Shown: positions 9,112 to 18,651 of the stretch, in pieces
How positions within the stretch are numbered: position 1 is the stretch's first letter
Layout of the letters: every line of letters begins with the position of its first letter
Source of the DNA: Nocardia wallacei
Lineage (GTDB): Bacteria > Actinomycetota > Actinomycetes > Mycobacteriales > Mycobacteriaceae
NCBI RefSeq assembly: GCF_014466955.1
Contig: NZ_AP023396.1
Span: 2,480,001 to 2,544,000, forward strand
Direction: 5' to 3'
DNA length: 64,000 nt
Position numbers and translations under genes: made by a program
Notes under the pieces: model-generated
Database searches by the model: none
Told to the model about the DNA's origin: nothing
Seen by the model: only the letters and a program-made list of their open reading frames with translations

Positions 9112-9978
9112 ATGTCGGTCGAAGGGAAGTCGCGGGGTGTGCGGGGGCGGATCATGTGGCGGGTGATGCCCCGGTTGCTGCGCCCGGTCGGCGGTGTGCG
9201 GGCGGCACACGCGGAGGCGGTGGCGGGGAAGCGAATTCTGCTCACGGGCGCCTCCGCCGGGGTGGGCCGGGCCGCGGCGCTGCGGCTGGCGGAGGCCGGG
9301 GGCGAGGTGATTCTGGTGGCCCGGCGCGGTGACGAGCTGGAGCGGCTCGGTGACGAGATCGCGGCGGTCGGGGGCAAGGCCGAGCGCCGGGTCTGCGATA
9401 TGGCCGACAGCGACCGGGTCGACGAACTGGTGCAGTGGGTGACCGGCACCTACGGCGCGGTGGATGTGCTGATCAACAATGCCGCCCGCTCGATCCGGCG
9501 ACCGCTCGAGGAGTCCTTCGACCGGATGCACGACTTCCGGCGCACCATGGCGGTCAACTACTTCGGAGCCGTCCAGCTCACCCTCGGGCTGCTGCCCGCC
9601 ATGGTGGAACGCGGCGCGGGGCACGTGATCAACGTCGGCACCTGGACCGTCGCCGCCGACACCTCCCCGCGCTTGGCCGCCTACCACGCGTCCAAGGCGG
9701 CGCTCGCGGGCTTCGGCCGCTGCGCGGACGGCGAATTGTCGGCCCGCGGAATAGCTTTCACCTCCATCCACTACCCGCTCGTGCACACCGCCATGAGCGC
9801 CCCCACCGAGCGCTACCGCCGCATGCCCGGCCTCACCCCCGAACAGGCCGCCGAATGGCTGGTCCACGCGATCGCCACCCGCCCCGTCCGCATGGTCCCC
9901 CACTACGCCGCAGCCCTCCGCGCGGTCGGCCTGCTCGCGCCCCGCACGGTAGACCGCTGGTTGATGCGCTGGGCGTGA
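9112..9978 (+). CDS. Short-chain dehydrogenase/reductase (SDR) family oxidoreductase
   Basis: A 288-residue NAD(P)-dependent oxidoreductase. The Rossmann TGASAGVG motif is at residues 45-52, NNAA follows the fourth strand, and the catalytic YHASK places Tyr at about 191 and Lys at about 195. The usual catalytic Ser about 13 residues before the Tyr is absent: the segment reads NVGTWTV, so a Thr may serve. An amphipathic N-terminal 40 residues precede the fold, as in acyl-CoA or lipid SDRs that contact membranes. It is convergent with the methyltransferase gene. The substrate is unknown. Confidence 0.85.
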   Translation: MSVEGKSRGVRGRIMWRVMPRLLRPVGGVRAAHAEAVAGKRILLTGASAGVGRAAALRLAEAGGEVILVARRGDELERLGDEIAAVGGKAERRVCDMADSDRVDELVQWVTGTYGAVDVLINNAARSIRRPLEESFDRMHDFRRTMAVNYFGAVQLTLGLLPAMVERGAGHVINVGTWTVAADTSPRLAAYHASKAALAGFGRCADGELSARGIAFTSIHYPLVHTAMSAPTERYRRMPGLTPEQAAEWLVHAIATRPVRMVPHYAAALRAVGLLAPRTVDRWLMRWA

Positions 9979-10023
9979 CCAGGCGTTACCGCCCGCCGAT
10001 CGCATCTGCCGCGTTGTGCGTGG

Positions 10024-10671
10024 TTAGTGCTTGCGGCCGACGGTGATCACGTCGGGGACCAGCCAGCGGGGTAGGGGCCGGTCGATTCTGCGTTGGTTCG
10101 AGACGTCGAAACCCGCCTGGCGCAGGAGGTTTCGCATCTCGGCGGGGGACGGTGCGTGGTAGGGGCTGAAGGTGGTGCGGGTGAGTTGGCGGACGGGGCT
10201 CGCGAGGTGTCCGGCCGGATTCACCGTGGAGACCGCCACCAAGCCGTCCGGCACCAGCACCCGGGCGAACTCGTCGAGTGCGGCGGGCTGGTCGAAGAAA
10301 TGGAACGCGCTGGTGGTGACCACCGCGTCGAGCGACTCGTCGCCGAACGGGAGACGCTCGGCCGGGGCCTGTAACCACGTCACCCGCGGGGAACGGGTGC
10401 GGGCCTGGGCCAGCATGCCGGGAGACGCGTCGACGCCGAACACCTGCTCCGGCTCCAACTCGCGCTGGATCCGGGTGGTGAGAATGCCGGTGCCGCAACC
10501 GATGTCGGCGATCCGGCGGCACCCCGCCGCCCGCAGCTCGGCGAGCACCTGATCCTGCGGCGGCCGGTACACGACATGCTGGAGCAGCGGGCTGTCGTAA
10601 CCGCGCGCGATCCGGCCGAACGAGCCGGTGATCAGCCGGTTGAGATTGCGGGTCGGGGAGGTCGTCTTCAT
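10024..10671 (-). CDS. Class I SAM-dependent methyltransferase (Methyltransf_11 type)
   Basis: A 215-residue methyltransferase. Motif I is visible as IADIGCGTG (Asp56 to Gly62), followed by the acidic residue after strand 2 (FGVDASPGML) and the DAVVTTSAFHFFDQ post-motif region. It resembles UbiE/MenG-like small-molecule methyltransferases, but the acceptor cannot be predicted. The gene ends convergently with the SDR gene. Its upstream region holds a 35-bp minisatellite that separates it from a divergent alcohol dehydrogenase. Confidence 0.85.
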   Translation of the reverse strand: MKTTSPTRNLNRLITGSFGRIARGYDSPLLQHVVYRPPQDQVLAELRAAGCRRIADIGCGTGILTTRIQRELEPEQVFGVDASPGMLAQARTRSPRVTWLQAPAERLPFGDESLDAVVTTSAFHFFDQPAALDEFARVLVPDGLVAVSTVNPAGHLASPVRQLTRTTFSPYHAPSPAEMRNLLRQAGFDVSNQRRIDRPLPRWLVPDVITVGRKH

Positions 10672-10779
10672 GAATTCGCCTCATCGGTGGTCGGCGCGTG
10701 CTCGAGAGAAATACCTGCGGCGATTATGGCACCGGTGGCACCGGTCCGCGCACGCCCGGTACCCGCGCACACCCGGCCC

Positions 10780-11047
10780 GGCGGTGTGCGTGCTGCGTGT
10801 GGGTCCCTGGTCTGGCGGTGTGCGTGCTGGGCGTGGGTGCCTGGACCGGCGCCGTGCCTGCTGCGTGTGGGTACTCCGGTCTGGCGCCGTGCCTGCTGCG
10901 GGGTGGGCGCCTGGCCCGGCGGCGTGCGTGCTGCGTGTGGGGGTGCCTGGTTTGGCGGTGTGCGTGCTGGGTGTGGGTGCCTGGTTTGGCGGTGTGCCTG
11001 CTGCGTATGGGTACTCCGGTCTGGCGGCGTGTCTGCTGCCCGCGCGG
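10780..11047. repeat. Minisatellite of about 7.7 copies of a 34-36 bp unit
   Basis: Successive units start at 10780, 10814, 10848, 10883, 10918, 10954 and 10988, with a partial at 11023. Each begins GGCGGTGTGCGTGCTG (or a close variant) and ends with a short CCTGGTYT or CTCCGGTCT segment. Units alternate between two subtypes: TGCCTGG-type and TACTCCGG-type ends. Length varies by 1-2 bp, so the array is not kept in frame, and the open frames through it are unlikely to be genes. It fills the gap between two divergent genes. Confidence 0.85.
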
Positions 11048-11053
11048 TAGCGT
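11048..11053 (+). promoter_or_regulatory. Leaderless -10 element of the alcohol dehydrogenase gene
   Basis: TAGCGT followed by 7 nt and the ATG at 11061, with no ribosome-binding site. It begins 1 bp after the last minisatellite unit, so the array supplies the -35 and upstream DNA of this promoter. Confidence 0.5.
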
Positions 11054-11060
11054 CGGGTCC

Positions 11061-13020
<1,960 letters not shown>

Positions 13021-13048
13021 GCGGCATGGAGTTCGGCGGAGGGACATC

Positions 13049-13534
13049 GTGAGGGGCGGGGACGCCCGCCAGGTGTCGGTGAAGCTCGCCTTTCTCGCGT
13101 TTCTGGTGCTGGCGCTGGCCTTCTACTTCGTGCTGCTGGGGCGGATCGCGGTGGAGTTGATCCGGTCGGGCGGGGTGGCGGCGGTTGCCATCGGGGTCGG
13201 CGTGCTGATCCTGCCGATCCTGGGTGTCTGGATTGTCGCGACCAGTATTCGCGCCGCCCTCGCACACCAGCGGCTCGCTCGGCGCATGCATGAGGAGGGC
13301 GGCGAACTCGATGTTACCGACCTGCCGCGCCGACCTTCCGGACGGATCGAAAAGGCCGCCGCCGACGCCCTTTTCGAGCAGGTGCGGGGCGAATGGGAAG
13401 CCGACCCGGAGAACTGGCGCACGAACTATCGAGCCGCCCGCGCCTACGACTACGCCGGTGACCGCACCCGGGCCCGCGAGACCATGCGCCGCGCGGTCGC
13501 ATTGGAACGTCTCGAGCGCGAAAGTGAGCGCTAG
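13049..13534 (+). CDS. Conserved membrane protein (Rv2772c-like) downstream of dapB
   Basis: A 161-residue protein with two N-terminal transmembrane helices (about residues 10-31 and 38-65). A cytosolic, charged C-terminal half follows, with a short TPR-like segment (NWRTNYRAARAYDYAGDRT). It matches the position and architecture of the conserved mycobacterial gene after dapB. GTG 13049 lies downstream of a GGAG-type site and gives a compact product; longer in-frame extensions overlap dapB and look non-coding. It is probably co-transcribed with dapB, 28 bp away. No function is known. Confidence 0.8.
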   Translation: MRGGDARQVSVKLAFLAFLVLALAFYFVLLGRIAVELIRSGGVAAVAIGVGVLILPILGVWIVATSIRAALAHQRLARRMHEEGGELDVTDLPRRPSGRIEKAAADALFEQVRGEWEADPENWRTNYRAARAYDYAGDRTRARETMRRAVALERLERESER

Positions 13535-13592
13535 CGTTGCGTGACCACGCCGTTATTCCGCCCTAACGATTCGAAACCGTTGCGTGGCACGA

Positions 13593-14438
13593 TCAGCGGA
13601 GCCGGTCGATCGCATCGGCGAGGCTGTACACGGGGGTCACCGAATCCGGTAGCAGCGCCTCGTCCCAGCCGGGGCCGCCGACGTACACCCGGGCGCGCCC
13701 GGCAAGGCAGGCCCGGACCGCCGATGTCAGCGCGGTCGATTCCTGCTGTGACCACAACACGATGGAGACCGGCCGGGGATGGCGGTCGAGGGTGTCGGTC
13801 AGAGCGCTCGTCGGCACGTTCGCGCCCAGCATGAGCGCGCCGATCCCGAGTTCGGCGAGTGCGGCGCGCAGCACCTCGAGCGGAAGCGCGTGGGTCTCGC
13901 CGCTGGTGCACGCGAGGACCACGGCCCCCGGATCCGCCGGCGGCGGAGCGACCCGGTGCAGCACCGCGGTGATGCACCACGACAGCAGATGCTCCACGTC
14001 GATACAACCCACGCCGTCTTTCTGCTGCGCGACAACCTCGGCGAATGTGGGGCGGCACAAGGCATTCCATGTGTCGGCCACGCCGAACGCCCGGAAATGA
14101 GCGGTCAGCAACGCGGTGGTCCGAGTGGCGTCCAGAGCGAACGCGGCCGTGAGCAGGGTCGCGCTGTCGCCGTGCTCTGCCACCGGAGCCCGTACCGAGG
14201 CGGCGGCGCCGGCGGGACTGGCGCCGCCACGGATCAAATCGACCATCCGCTCCAGCTGCGTGATGTCGGCCTCGGTGTAGAGGCGGTGCCGCCCGGGCCG
14301 ATCGCGTGGCGGCCCGATGTCGTAGCGGTGGTTCCAACTTCGCAGCGTGGCCGTCGGGATACCGAGCCGTTCGGCGACCGCGCGCACGGTGTATCCCGCG
14401 TCCGAGTGGGGGCCGGAACCAGCGGGCATGGAAGACAT
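13593..14438 (-). CDS. MerR-family regulator with C-terminal cobalamin-binding domain (CarH/LitR-like)
   Basis: A 281-residue regulator. The MerR winged helix is at residues 15-80 (YTVRAVAERLGIPTATLRSW, then GRHRLYTEADI). A helical-bundle segment follows, then a Rossmann-like B12 domain (about 175-275). Relative to the CarH photoreceptor motifs, Trp124-x9-Glu134 is kept but the next residue is Val instead of His. An E-x-H (181-183) that would supply the lower cobalt ligand is kept, although GETHALP replaces ExHxxG. ATG 14438 has a GGAGG site 5 nt upstream. It is divergent from a lipocalin and a photolyase, the usual company of LitR-type light regulators. Confidence 0.85.
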   Translation of the reverse strand: MSSMPAGSGPHSDAGYTVRAVAERLGIPTATLRSWNHRYDIGPPRDRPGRHRLYTEADITQLERMVDLIRGGASPAGAAASVRAPVAEHGDSATLLTAAFALDATRTTALLTAHFRAFGVADTWNALCRPTFAEVVAQQKDGVGCIDVEHLLSWCITAVLHRVAPPPADPGAVVLACTSGETHALPLEVLRAALAELGIGALMLGANVPTSALTDTLDRHPRPVSIVLWSQQESTALTSAVRACLAGRARVYVGGPGWDEALLPDSVTPVYSLADAIDRLR

Positions 14439-14500
14439 TCTGCCTCCAGGCTTGGCGCGGGCCCGGCACGGTCCGGCGGTTCCGGGAGGTTTCGACGACG

Positions 14501-14532
14501 TGCAACGCTTATGCAACGTTTGTGCGTAGGAT
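14501..14532. promoter_or_regulatory. 11-bp direct-repeat operator and lipocalin promoter
   Basis: TGCAACGCTTA (14501-14511) and TGCAACGTTTG (14512-14522) are head-to-tail 11-bp repeats with a third partial unit starting TGCG. They lead into TAGGAT (14527-14532), a good -10 for the lipocalin transcript. One-turn spacing and overlap with the -35 region suit binding by several DNA-binding domains of a CarH-like tetramer. The regulator's own start is 60 bp away on the other strand. Confidence 0.65.
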
Positions 14533-14559
14533 GGACGGCAATCGACTCAGGAGGTGCTC

Positions 14560-15168
14560 GTGACCGCTCGCAGTCCACACCGTTTCCGCTGGGGTGCCGC
14601 CGTGACCGCCCTGCTCGGTGCGGTATCGCTACTGTTCACGGCGGCGCCGATGGCGGTTGCCGCGCCGGCTCCGGTACCGCGACTCGACCTCCAGCGGTAT
14701 CTCGGCACGTGGCATCAGCTGGCCGCGGTTCCGCAGTACTTCAATCTCGCCTGCGCACGGGACACTCGCGCCGAGTATGCCCTCGACCCGGCGGGCGACG
14801 TATCAGTGCACAACAGCTGCGTCACCTGGGCCGGCACAAGCAACGAGATCACCGGCACGGCCACAGTGACCGATTCGGTGACGGGCGCGCAGCTGCATGT
14901 CACTTTCCCGGGTGTGCCTACTCTCCAACAGCGATACGGTCAGCCGAACTATGTCGTTACCGGCCTCGCGTCGGACTATTCCTGGGCAGTGGTAACCGAC
15001 CCCGCTTCGGTCTCCGGATTCGTGCTGTCACGTGGCCCGAGGCTGGACATGCCTCAATGGCAGGCCGTGCGAGACGCGATCGTGGCCGCCGGTCAGGACA
15101 CCTGCCGTTACCTGACTTCGCCTACATCGGGCGGGGACACCGCGATCCGTCCCCTCTGCTCGATCTGA
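14560..15168 (+). CDS. Secreted lipocalin (Blc type)
   Basis: A 202-residue protein with a clear export signal: a basic n-region, a hydrophobic core ALLGAVSLLFTAAPMAVA, and probable cleavage near AVA-AP. The mature part carries the lipocalin GxW signature (YLGTWHQLAAVPQYF) and the matching later strands (NYVVTGLASDYSWAVV, then VLSRGP). Two pairs of Cys may form disulfides. GTG 14560 is chosen because AGGAGG (14549-14554) lies 5 nt upstream; the GTG at 14554 overlaps that site. Lipocalins next to cobalamin-sensing MerR genes occur in light-induced operons of other bacteria, where membrane or carotenoid protection is suspected. Confidence 0.88.
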   Translation: MTARSPHRFRWGAAVTALLGAVSLLFTAAPMAVAAPAPVPRLDLQRYLGTWHQLAAVPQYFNLACARDTRAEYALDPAGDVSVHNSCVTWAGTSNEITGTATVTDSVTGAQLHVTFPGVPTLQQRYGQPNYVVTGLASDYSWAVVTDPASVSGFVLSRGPRLDMPQWQAVRDAIVAAGQDTCRYLTSPTSGGDTAIRPLCSI

Positions 15169-15289
15169 TCCAGCCGATGGCGGCTGCCGCGAGGGTCGCG
15201 CCGGCGGTAGGTGGGTTTGAGCCGCCCGGCCACTGCCGACGCCACCCTCGTGGCAGCCGCCGACCGCGACAATCGATCGGAGGTCTCCG

Positions 15290-16603
15290 ATGACCGTGAC
15301 GGTCGCCCTGTTCACCCGTGATCTGCGCGTACACGACAACCCCACGCTGACCGCCGCGCAGCGAGAAGGCCACGCGGTGGTGCCGCTGTTCGTCGTCGAC
15401 GACGGAATCGTCGCCGCGCGGGCGTCGGCGAACCGGGCGCGCTTTCTCGCCGCCGCCCTCGCCGAACTGGACGCCGAACTGCGGGCGGTTGCGGGACGCC
15501 TGGTGATTCGGCACGGGGACGTCGTGTCGGCGGTGGACCGGGTCGTCGGCGAGGTCGGTGCGACGAGCGTGCACATCGCCGCGGACGTGAGCTGGTACAG
15601 CCGCCGGCGAGCGGATGCGCTGCGGGAGCGGCTCGCCCGGCGCGATTGCGAACTGCGCGAACACGGCGGGTCGATCACCGCGGTCGACCCGTCCGAGCTG
15701 TCACCGGCGACCGGGCGCGACCACTTCGCCGTCTTCACTCCGTATTACCGGCGTTGGCTGGAGGTGCCGCTGCGGCGCCCGCTGCCGAAGCCCGCGCGGC
15801 TGTGTGTGCCGACGCTCGACAGCGAACCGCTGCCCGGCTCCGAGGCCGCGGCGGGTTCGCCACAACTGTCCGTCGGCGGCGAGACCACCGCGCGGAAGTT
15901 GTTGCGGCGCTGGCTGTCCGGGCCGATCGGTGACTACGCCTCGGCGGCCGACAGCCTGTGTGCCGAAGCCACCTCGCGGCTGTCGCCCCATCTGCACTTC
16001 GGGTGCCTGTCGCCGACGGAAGTGCTCGCCCGCGCCGACGTGTCGAGTGCGGGCGGCGCGGCGTTCGCCCGGCAACTCGCCTGGCGGGACTTCCACCACC
16101 AGGTGCTGGCCGCGCGCCCCGACGCCGCGTGGCGCGACTACCGGCCGGGTCCGCGCGCGTGGCGGGACGACCCACACGCGTCGGACGCCTGGCGGAGCGG
16201 GCGGACCGGCTATCCGATCGTCGACGCGGCCATGCGGCAACTGCGTGCCGAGGGCTGGATGCACGGCCGTGCCCGGCTGATCGTGGCCAGTTTCCTGACC
16301 AAGAGCCTGCGGCTGGATTGGCGCATCGGCGCCGACCACTTCCTGCGCTGGCTGGTCGACGCCGATATCGCCAACAACCAGCTGAACTGGCAGTGGGCGG
16401 CGGGCACCGGCACCGACACCCGGCCCAACCGGGTGCTCAATCCGCTGCGCCAGGCCGACCGGCACGATCCCGAGGGCGAGTTCGTGCGTCGCTGGGTACC
16501 GGAGCTCGCGGGCCTGCCGGGCGCCGCGGTGCACCGGCCGTGGCGTGCCGGCGTACCGGCCGAGCTCTATCCGCCGCCGATCGTCGAATGTCACGGGATG
16601 TGA
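15290..16603 (+). CDS. phr: Deoxyribodipyrimidine photolyase
   Basis: A light-dependent flavoprotein that splits cyclobutane pyrimidine dimers. The 437 residues have an N-terminal antenna-binding Rossmann domain (FTRDLRVHDNP at the start) and a C-terminal helical FAD domain. The signature LNWQWAAGTGTDTRPNRVLNP, the DxxMRQL-type segment (IVDAAMRQLRAEGWMHGRARLIVASFL) and several Trp residues of the electron-transfer chain are present. It lies 121 bp after the lipocalin on the same strand and is probably under the same B12-MerR control. The ATG at 15290 follows GGAGG (15279-15283). Confidence 0.94.
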   Translation: MTVTVALFTRDLRVHDNPTLTAAQREGHAVVPLFVVDDGIVAARASANRARFLAAALAELDAELRAVAGRLVIRHGDVVSAVDRVVGEVGATSVHIAADVSWYSRRRADALRERLARRDCELREHGGSITAVDPSELSPATGRDHFAVFTPYYRRWLEVPLRRPLPKPARLCVPTLDSEPLPGSEAAAGSPQLSVGGETTARKLLRRWLSGPIGDYASAADSLCAEATSRLSPHLHFGCLSPTEVLARADVSSAGGAAFARQLAWRDFHHQVLAARPDAAWRDYRPGPRAWRDDPHASDAWRSGRTGYPIVDAAMRQLRAEGWMHGRARLIVASFLTKSLRLDWRIGADHFLRWLVDADIANNQLNWQWAAGTGTDTRPNRVLNPLRQADRHDPEGEFVRRWVPELAGLPGAAVHRPWRAGVPAELYPPPIVECHGM

Positions 16604-16622
16604 GCAGCTCGCCGCGGGGAAG

Positions 16623-17528
16623 TCATTGCGGCGGATGCACTTTCGCCCAATGCTCGGCGATGTCGATGCGCCGCGCCAGCCATACCTTGTCATGTGACTG
16701 GACGTAGTCGAGGAAGCGGCCGAGGGCCGCCGCTCGTGCCGGGCGGCCCGCCAATCGGCAGTGCAGGCCGACCGACAACATCTTCGGCGCGCCGGCCGCG
16801 CCCTCGGCGTAGAGCACGTCGAAGGCGTCCTTCAGATACGTGAAGAACTCCTCGCCGTTGGCGAATCCCGCCGGGGAGGAGAACCGCATGTCGTTGGCCT
16901 CCAACGTGTACGGCACCACCAGGTGGTCCTGCCCGTGGACCCGAACCCAGTACGGCAGATCGTCGGCGTAGGAGTCGGAGTCGTAGGTGAAACCGCCGTG
17001 CTCGACCACCAGTTCGCGGGTCTGTGGCGAGTCGCGCCCGGTGTACCAGCCGCGCGGCGGCGCGCCGAACAGGTCGGTGAAGATGCGCACCGCCTCGGCC
17101 AGGTGCTCGCGCTCGATCTCCGGATCCACCAGCTGGTAGGAGATCCAGCGCAGCCCGTGGCAGGCCACCTCGTAGTCCAGCCGCCGGAAGGCCGCCACCG
17201 CCTCCGGATTTCGTTCCAGCGCACGAGCGACACCGAAGATCGTCAGCGGAATGCCGCGGCTCTCGAACGCCCGCAGCACCCGCCACAACCCCGCGCGCGA
17301 ACCGTACTCGTAGAGCGTCTCCATGCTCAGATGACGGTTGGGAAAGGCTTGTGCCGGAACGATATCCGACAGGAACGTCTCCGATCCCTCGTCCCCGTCG
17401 AGGACGCAGTTCTCACCACCCTCCTCGTAGTTGAGCACGAACTGCACGGCCACATTGGCTTCGCCGGGCCAGTGCGGATGCGGCGGGTTGGGGCCGTACC
17501 CGACCATGTCACGGCCGTAATCGCTCAT
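16623..17528 (-). CDS. puuE: Allantoinase of the polysaccharide-deacetylase fold (PuuE type)
   Basis: Opens allantoin to allantoate in purine catabolism. The 301-residue protein begins MSDYGRDMVGYGP, the characteristic PuuE N-terminus. It has the NodB-like deacetylase fold with NYEEGGENC, ACHGLRW, GWYTGRDSPQTRELV and VGLHCRLAGRP, all typical of cofactor-independent allantoinases. ATG 17528 is chosen over upstream codons for this reason. It is the last gene of the minus-strand ureide operon, 49 bp after allantoicase. Its product is the allantoicase substrate, so adjacent genes encode consecutive steps. Confidence 0.92.
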   Translation of the reverse strand: MSDYGRDMVGYGPNPPHPHWPGEANVAVQFVLNYEEGGENCVLDGDEGSETFLSDIVPAQAFPNRHLSMETLYEYGSRAGLWRVLRAFESRGIPLTIFGVARALERNPEAVAAFRRLDYEVACHGLRWISYQLVDPEIEREHLAEAVRIFTDLFGAPPRGWYTGRDSPQTRELVVEHGGFTYDSDSYADDLPYWVRVHGQDHLVVPYTLEANDMRFSSPAGFANGEEFFTYLKDAFDVLYAEGAAGAPKMLSVGLHCRLAGRPARAAALGRFLDYVQSHDKVWLARRIDIAEHWAKVHPPQ

Positions 17529-17577
17529 GCCGCAGCCTCTTTCGCCGCTCGCGGAGCACGGCATCGAACGCCGCCCG

Positions 17578-18651
17578 TCACGACGGGTCCTCGCGCAACC
17601 GGTCGAGCGCGTCGTCGGCCAGGTGCCCGAGCACCGGCTCCGCGGCCAAGCGCGTGCGGGCCGACTCGGTGAGCGTGCCGAACACGCGCAGCCGCGCGAA
17701 ACCGCCGTCCGGATAGACGTCCAGGCGTACCTCGGTGACCGGGTCGGCCGTCTCGATCGGGAAGCGGTGCCGGGTGTCGGGCAGCAGGCTCGTGCGCGCG
17801 AGCAGTTCCACCTCGGTGCCGTCGGCGCGGATTCCGGTGAGGCGGGCGGCGCCCGGGCTGTTGAACAGGAAGTAGGAGGTGTCGATCTCGACGGCGTCCA
17901 GCACGCCCTCGCCCGTCAGCCGCACCCGCACCCAGTCGTTGCCGCCGCCGCGTCGCCGGGCGGTCTCCCAGCCTTCGCCCATGATCCGGGCCCGGTCGGG
18001 GAGCAGCAGGTTCTGCGGCGAGGAGTAGAAGCGGTCGGAGCAGTCCACCACGCGCCCGCCGTTCTCCAGCCCGGCCAGGTCGAACCGGCCCGAACCCAGC
18101 CAGCGCAGGTCGGGTTTCGCCTCCCCGTGCACACGCAGCCGCGCCACGCCGCCGTCGGGATACATCCGCAACCGCACGTGAGTGAAGCGCTGTTCGGAGT
18201 CGACGGTGAAACTGTTGGCGGTGTCGCCCTCGACCTTGGCGCGCGGGACGAGGGTGGTCCAGCCCGGCCGGGCCGCGATCTCGTCGGCGGGCGGGTAACC
18301 CTCGATCGCGATCGCCTCCACCGAGATCTCCGGCGGATAGTTGCCCTTGAACCACGCGGTGTCGACGACCACGCCGCGGATGACGCCGGGCACGCCGAGC
18401 CGCACGACGGCCTCGTCGCAGTCGTCGGCGGCCGGTGCGTCACCGCCCGGCCGTCGCCGCCGCCGGGTCTCCCAGCCGTCGTACACCTTGCCCTTGTGCC
18501 CGAAGCTCTCCGTGGAGAAGGTGGCGGGCTCGGGCCGGATGAGGTTCTCCTTCTCCGCGAACGACTCGTCGTTGGCCCAGACGACCGCGCCGCCGAGCGA
18601 GCGCAGTGCCAGGTCCGGCAGCAGGGTGAAATCGTGTGGCGCACCGCTCAT
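17578..18651 (-). CDS. alc: Allantoicase
   Basis: Hydrolyses allantoate to ureidoglycolate and urea. The 357-residue protein is an internal duplication of a jelly-roll domain: the first half has WANDESFAEKENLI, VYDGWETRRRR and DTAWFKGNYP, and the second half has DRFYSSPQNLLLPDRA, MGEGWETARRR and DTSYFLFNSPG, as in known allantoicases. ATG 18651 overlaps the stop of the preceding gene by 4 nt (ATGA), indicating translational coupling. Urea use would need urease or urea amidolyase outside the window. Confidence 0.94.
   Translation of the reverse strand: MSGAPHDFTLLPDLALRSLGGAVVWANDESFAEKENLIRPEPATFSTESFGHKGKVYDGWETRRRRRPGGDAPAADDCDEAVVRLGVPGVIRGVVVDTAWFKGNYPPEISVEAIAIEGYPPADEIAARPGWTTLVPRAKVEGDTANSFTVDSEQRFTHVRLRMYPDGGVARLRVHGEAKPDLRWLGSGRFDLAGLENGGRVVDCSDRFYSSPQNLLLPDRARIMGEGWETARRRGGGNDWVRVRLTGEGVLDAVEIDTSYFLFNSPGAARLTGIRADGTEVELLARTSLLPDTRHRFPIETADPVTEVRLDVYPDGGFARLRVFGTLTESARTRLAAEPVLGHLADDALDRLREDPS

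Noticed and set aside
10780..11047. Possible CRISPR array
   Set aside because: Units are head-to-tail with no unique spacers between identical repeats, and no cas genes occur nearby.
10680..11060. Open frames on both strands through the minisatellite
   Set aside because: The unit length varies by 1-2 bp, so no repeat peptide is maintained, and no start with a ribosome site is present. Annotated as DNA repeat only.
13779..15293. A 504-codon plus-strand frame across the MerR gene and lipocalin
   Set aside because: It lies antisense to the MerR gene and out of frame with the lipocalin, both of which have clear family motifs and ribosome sites.
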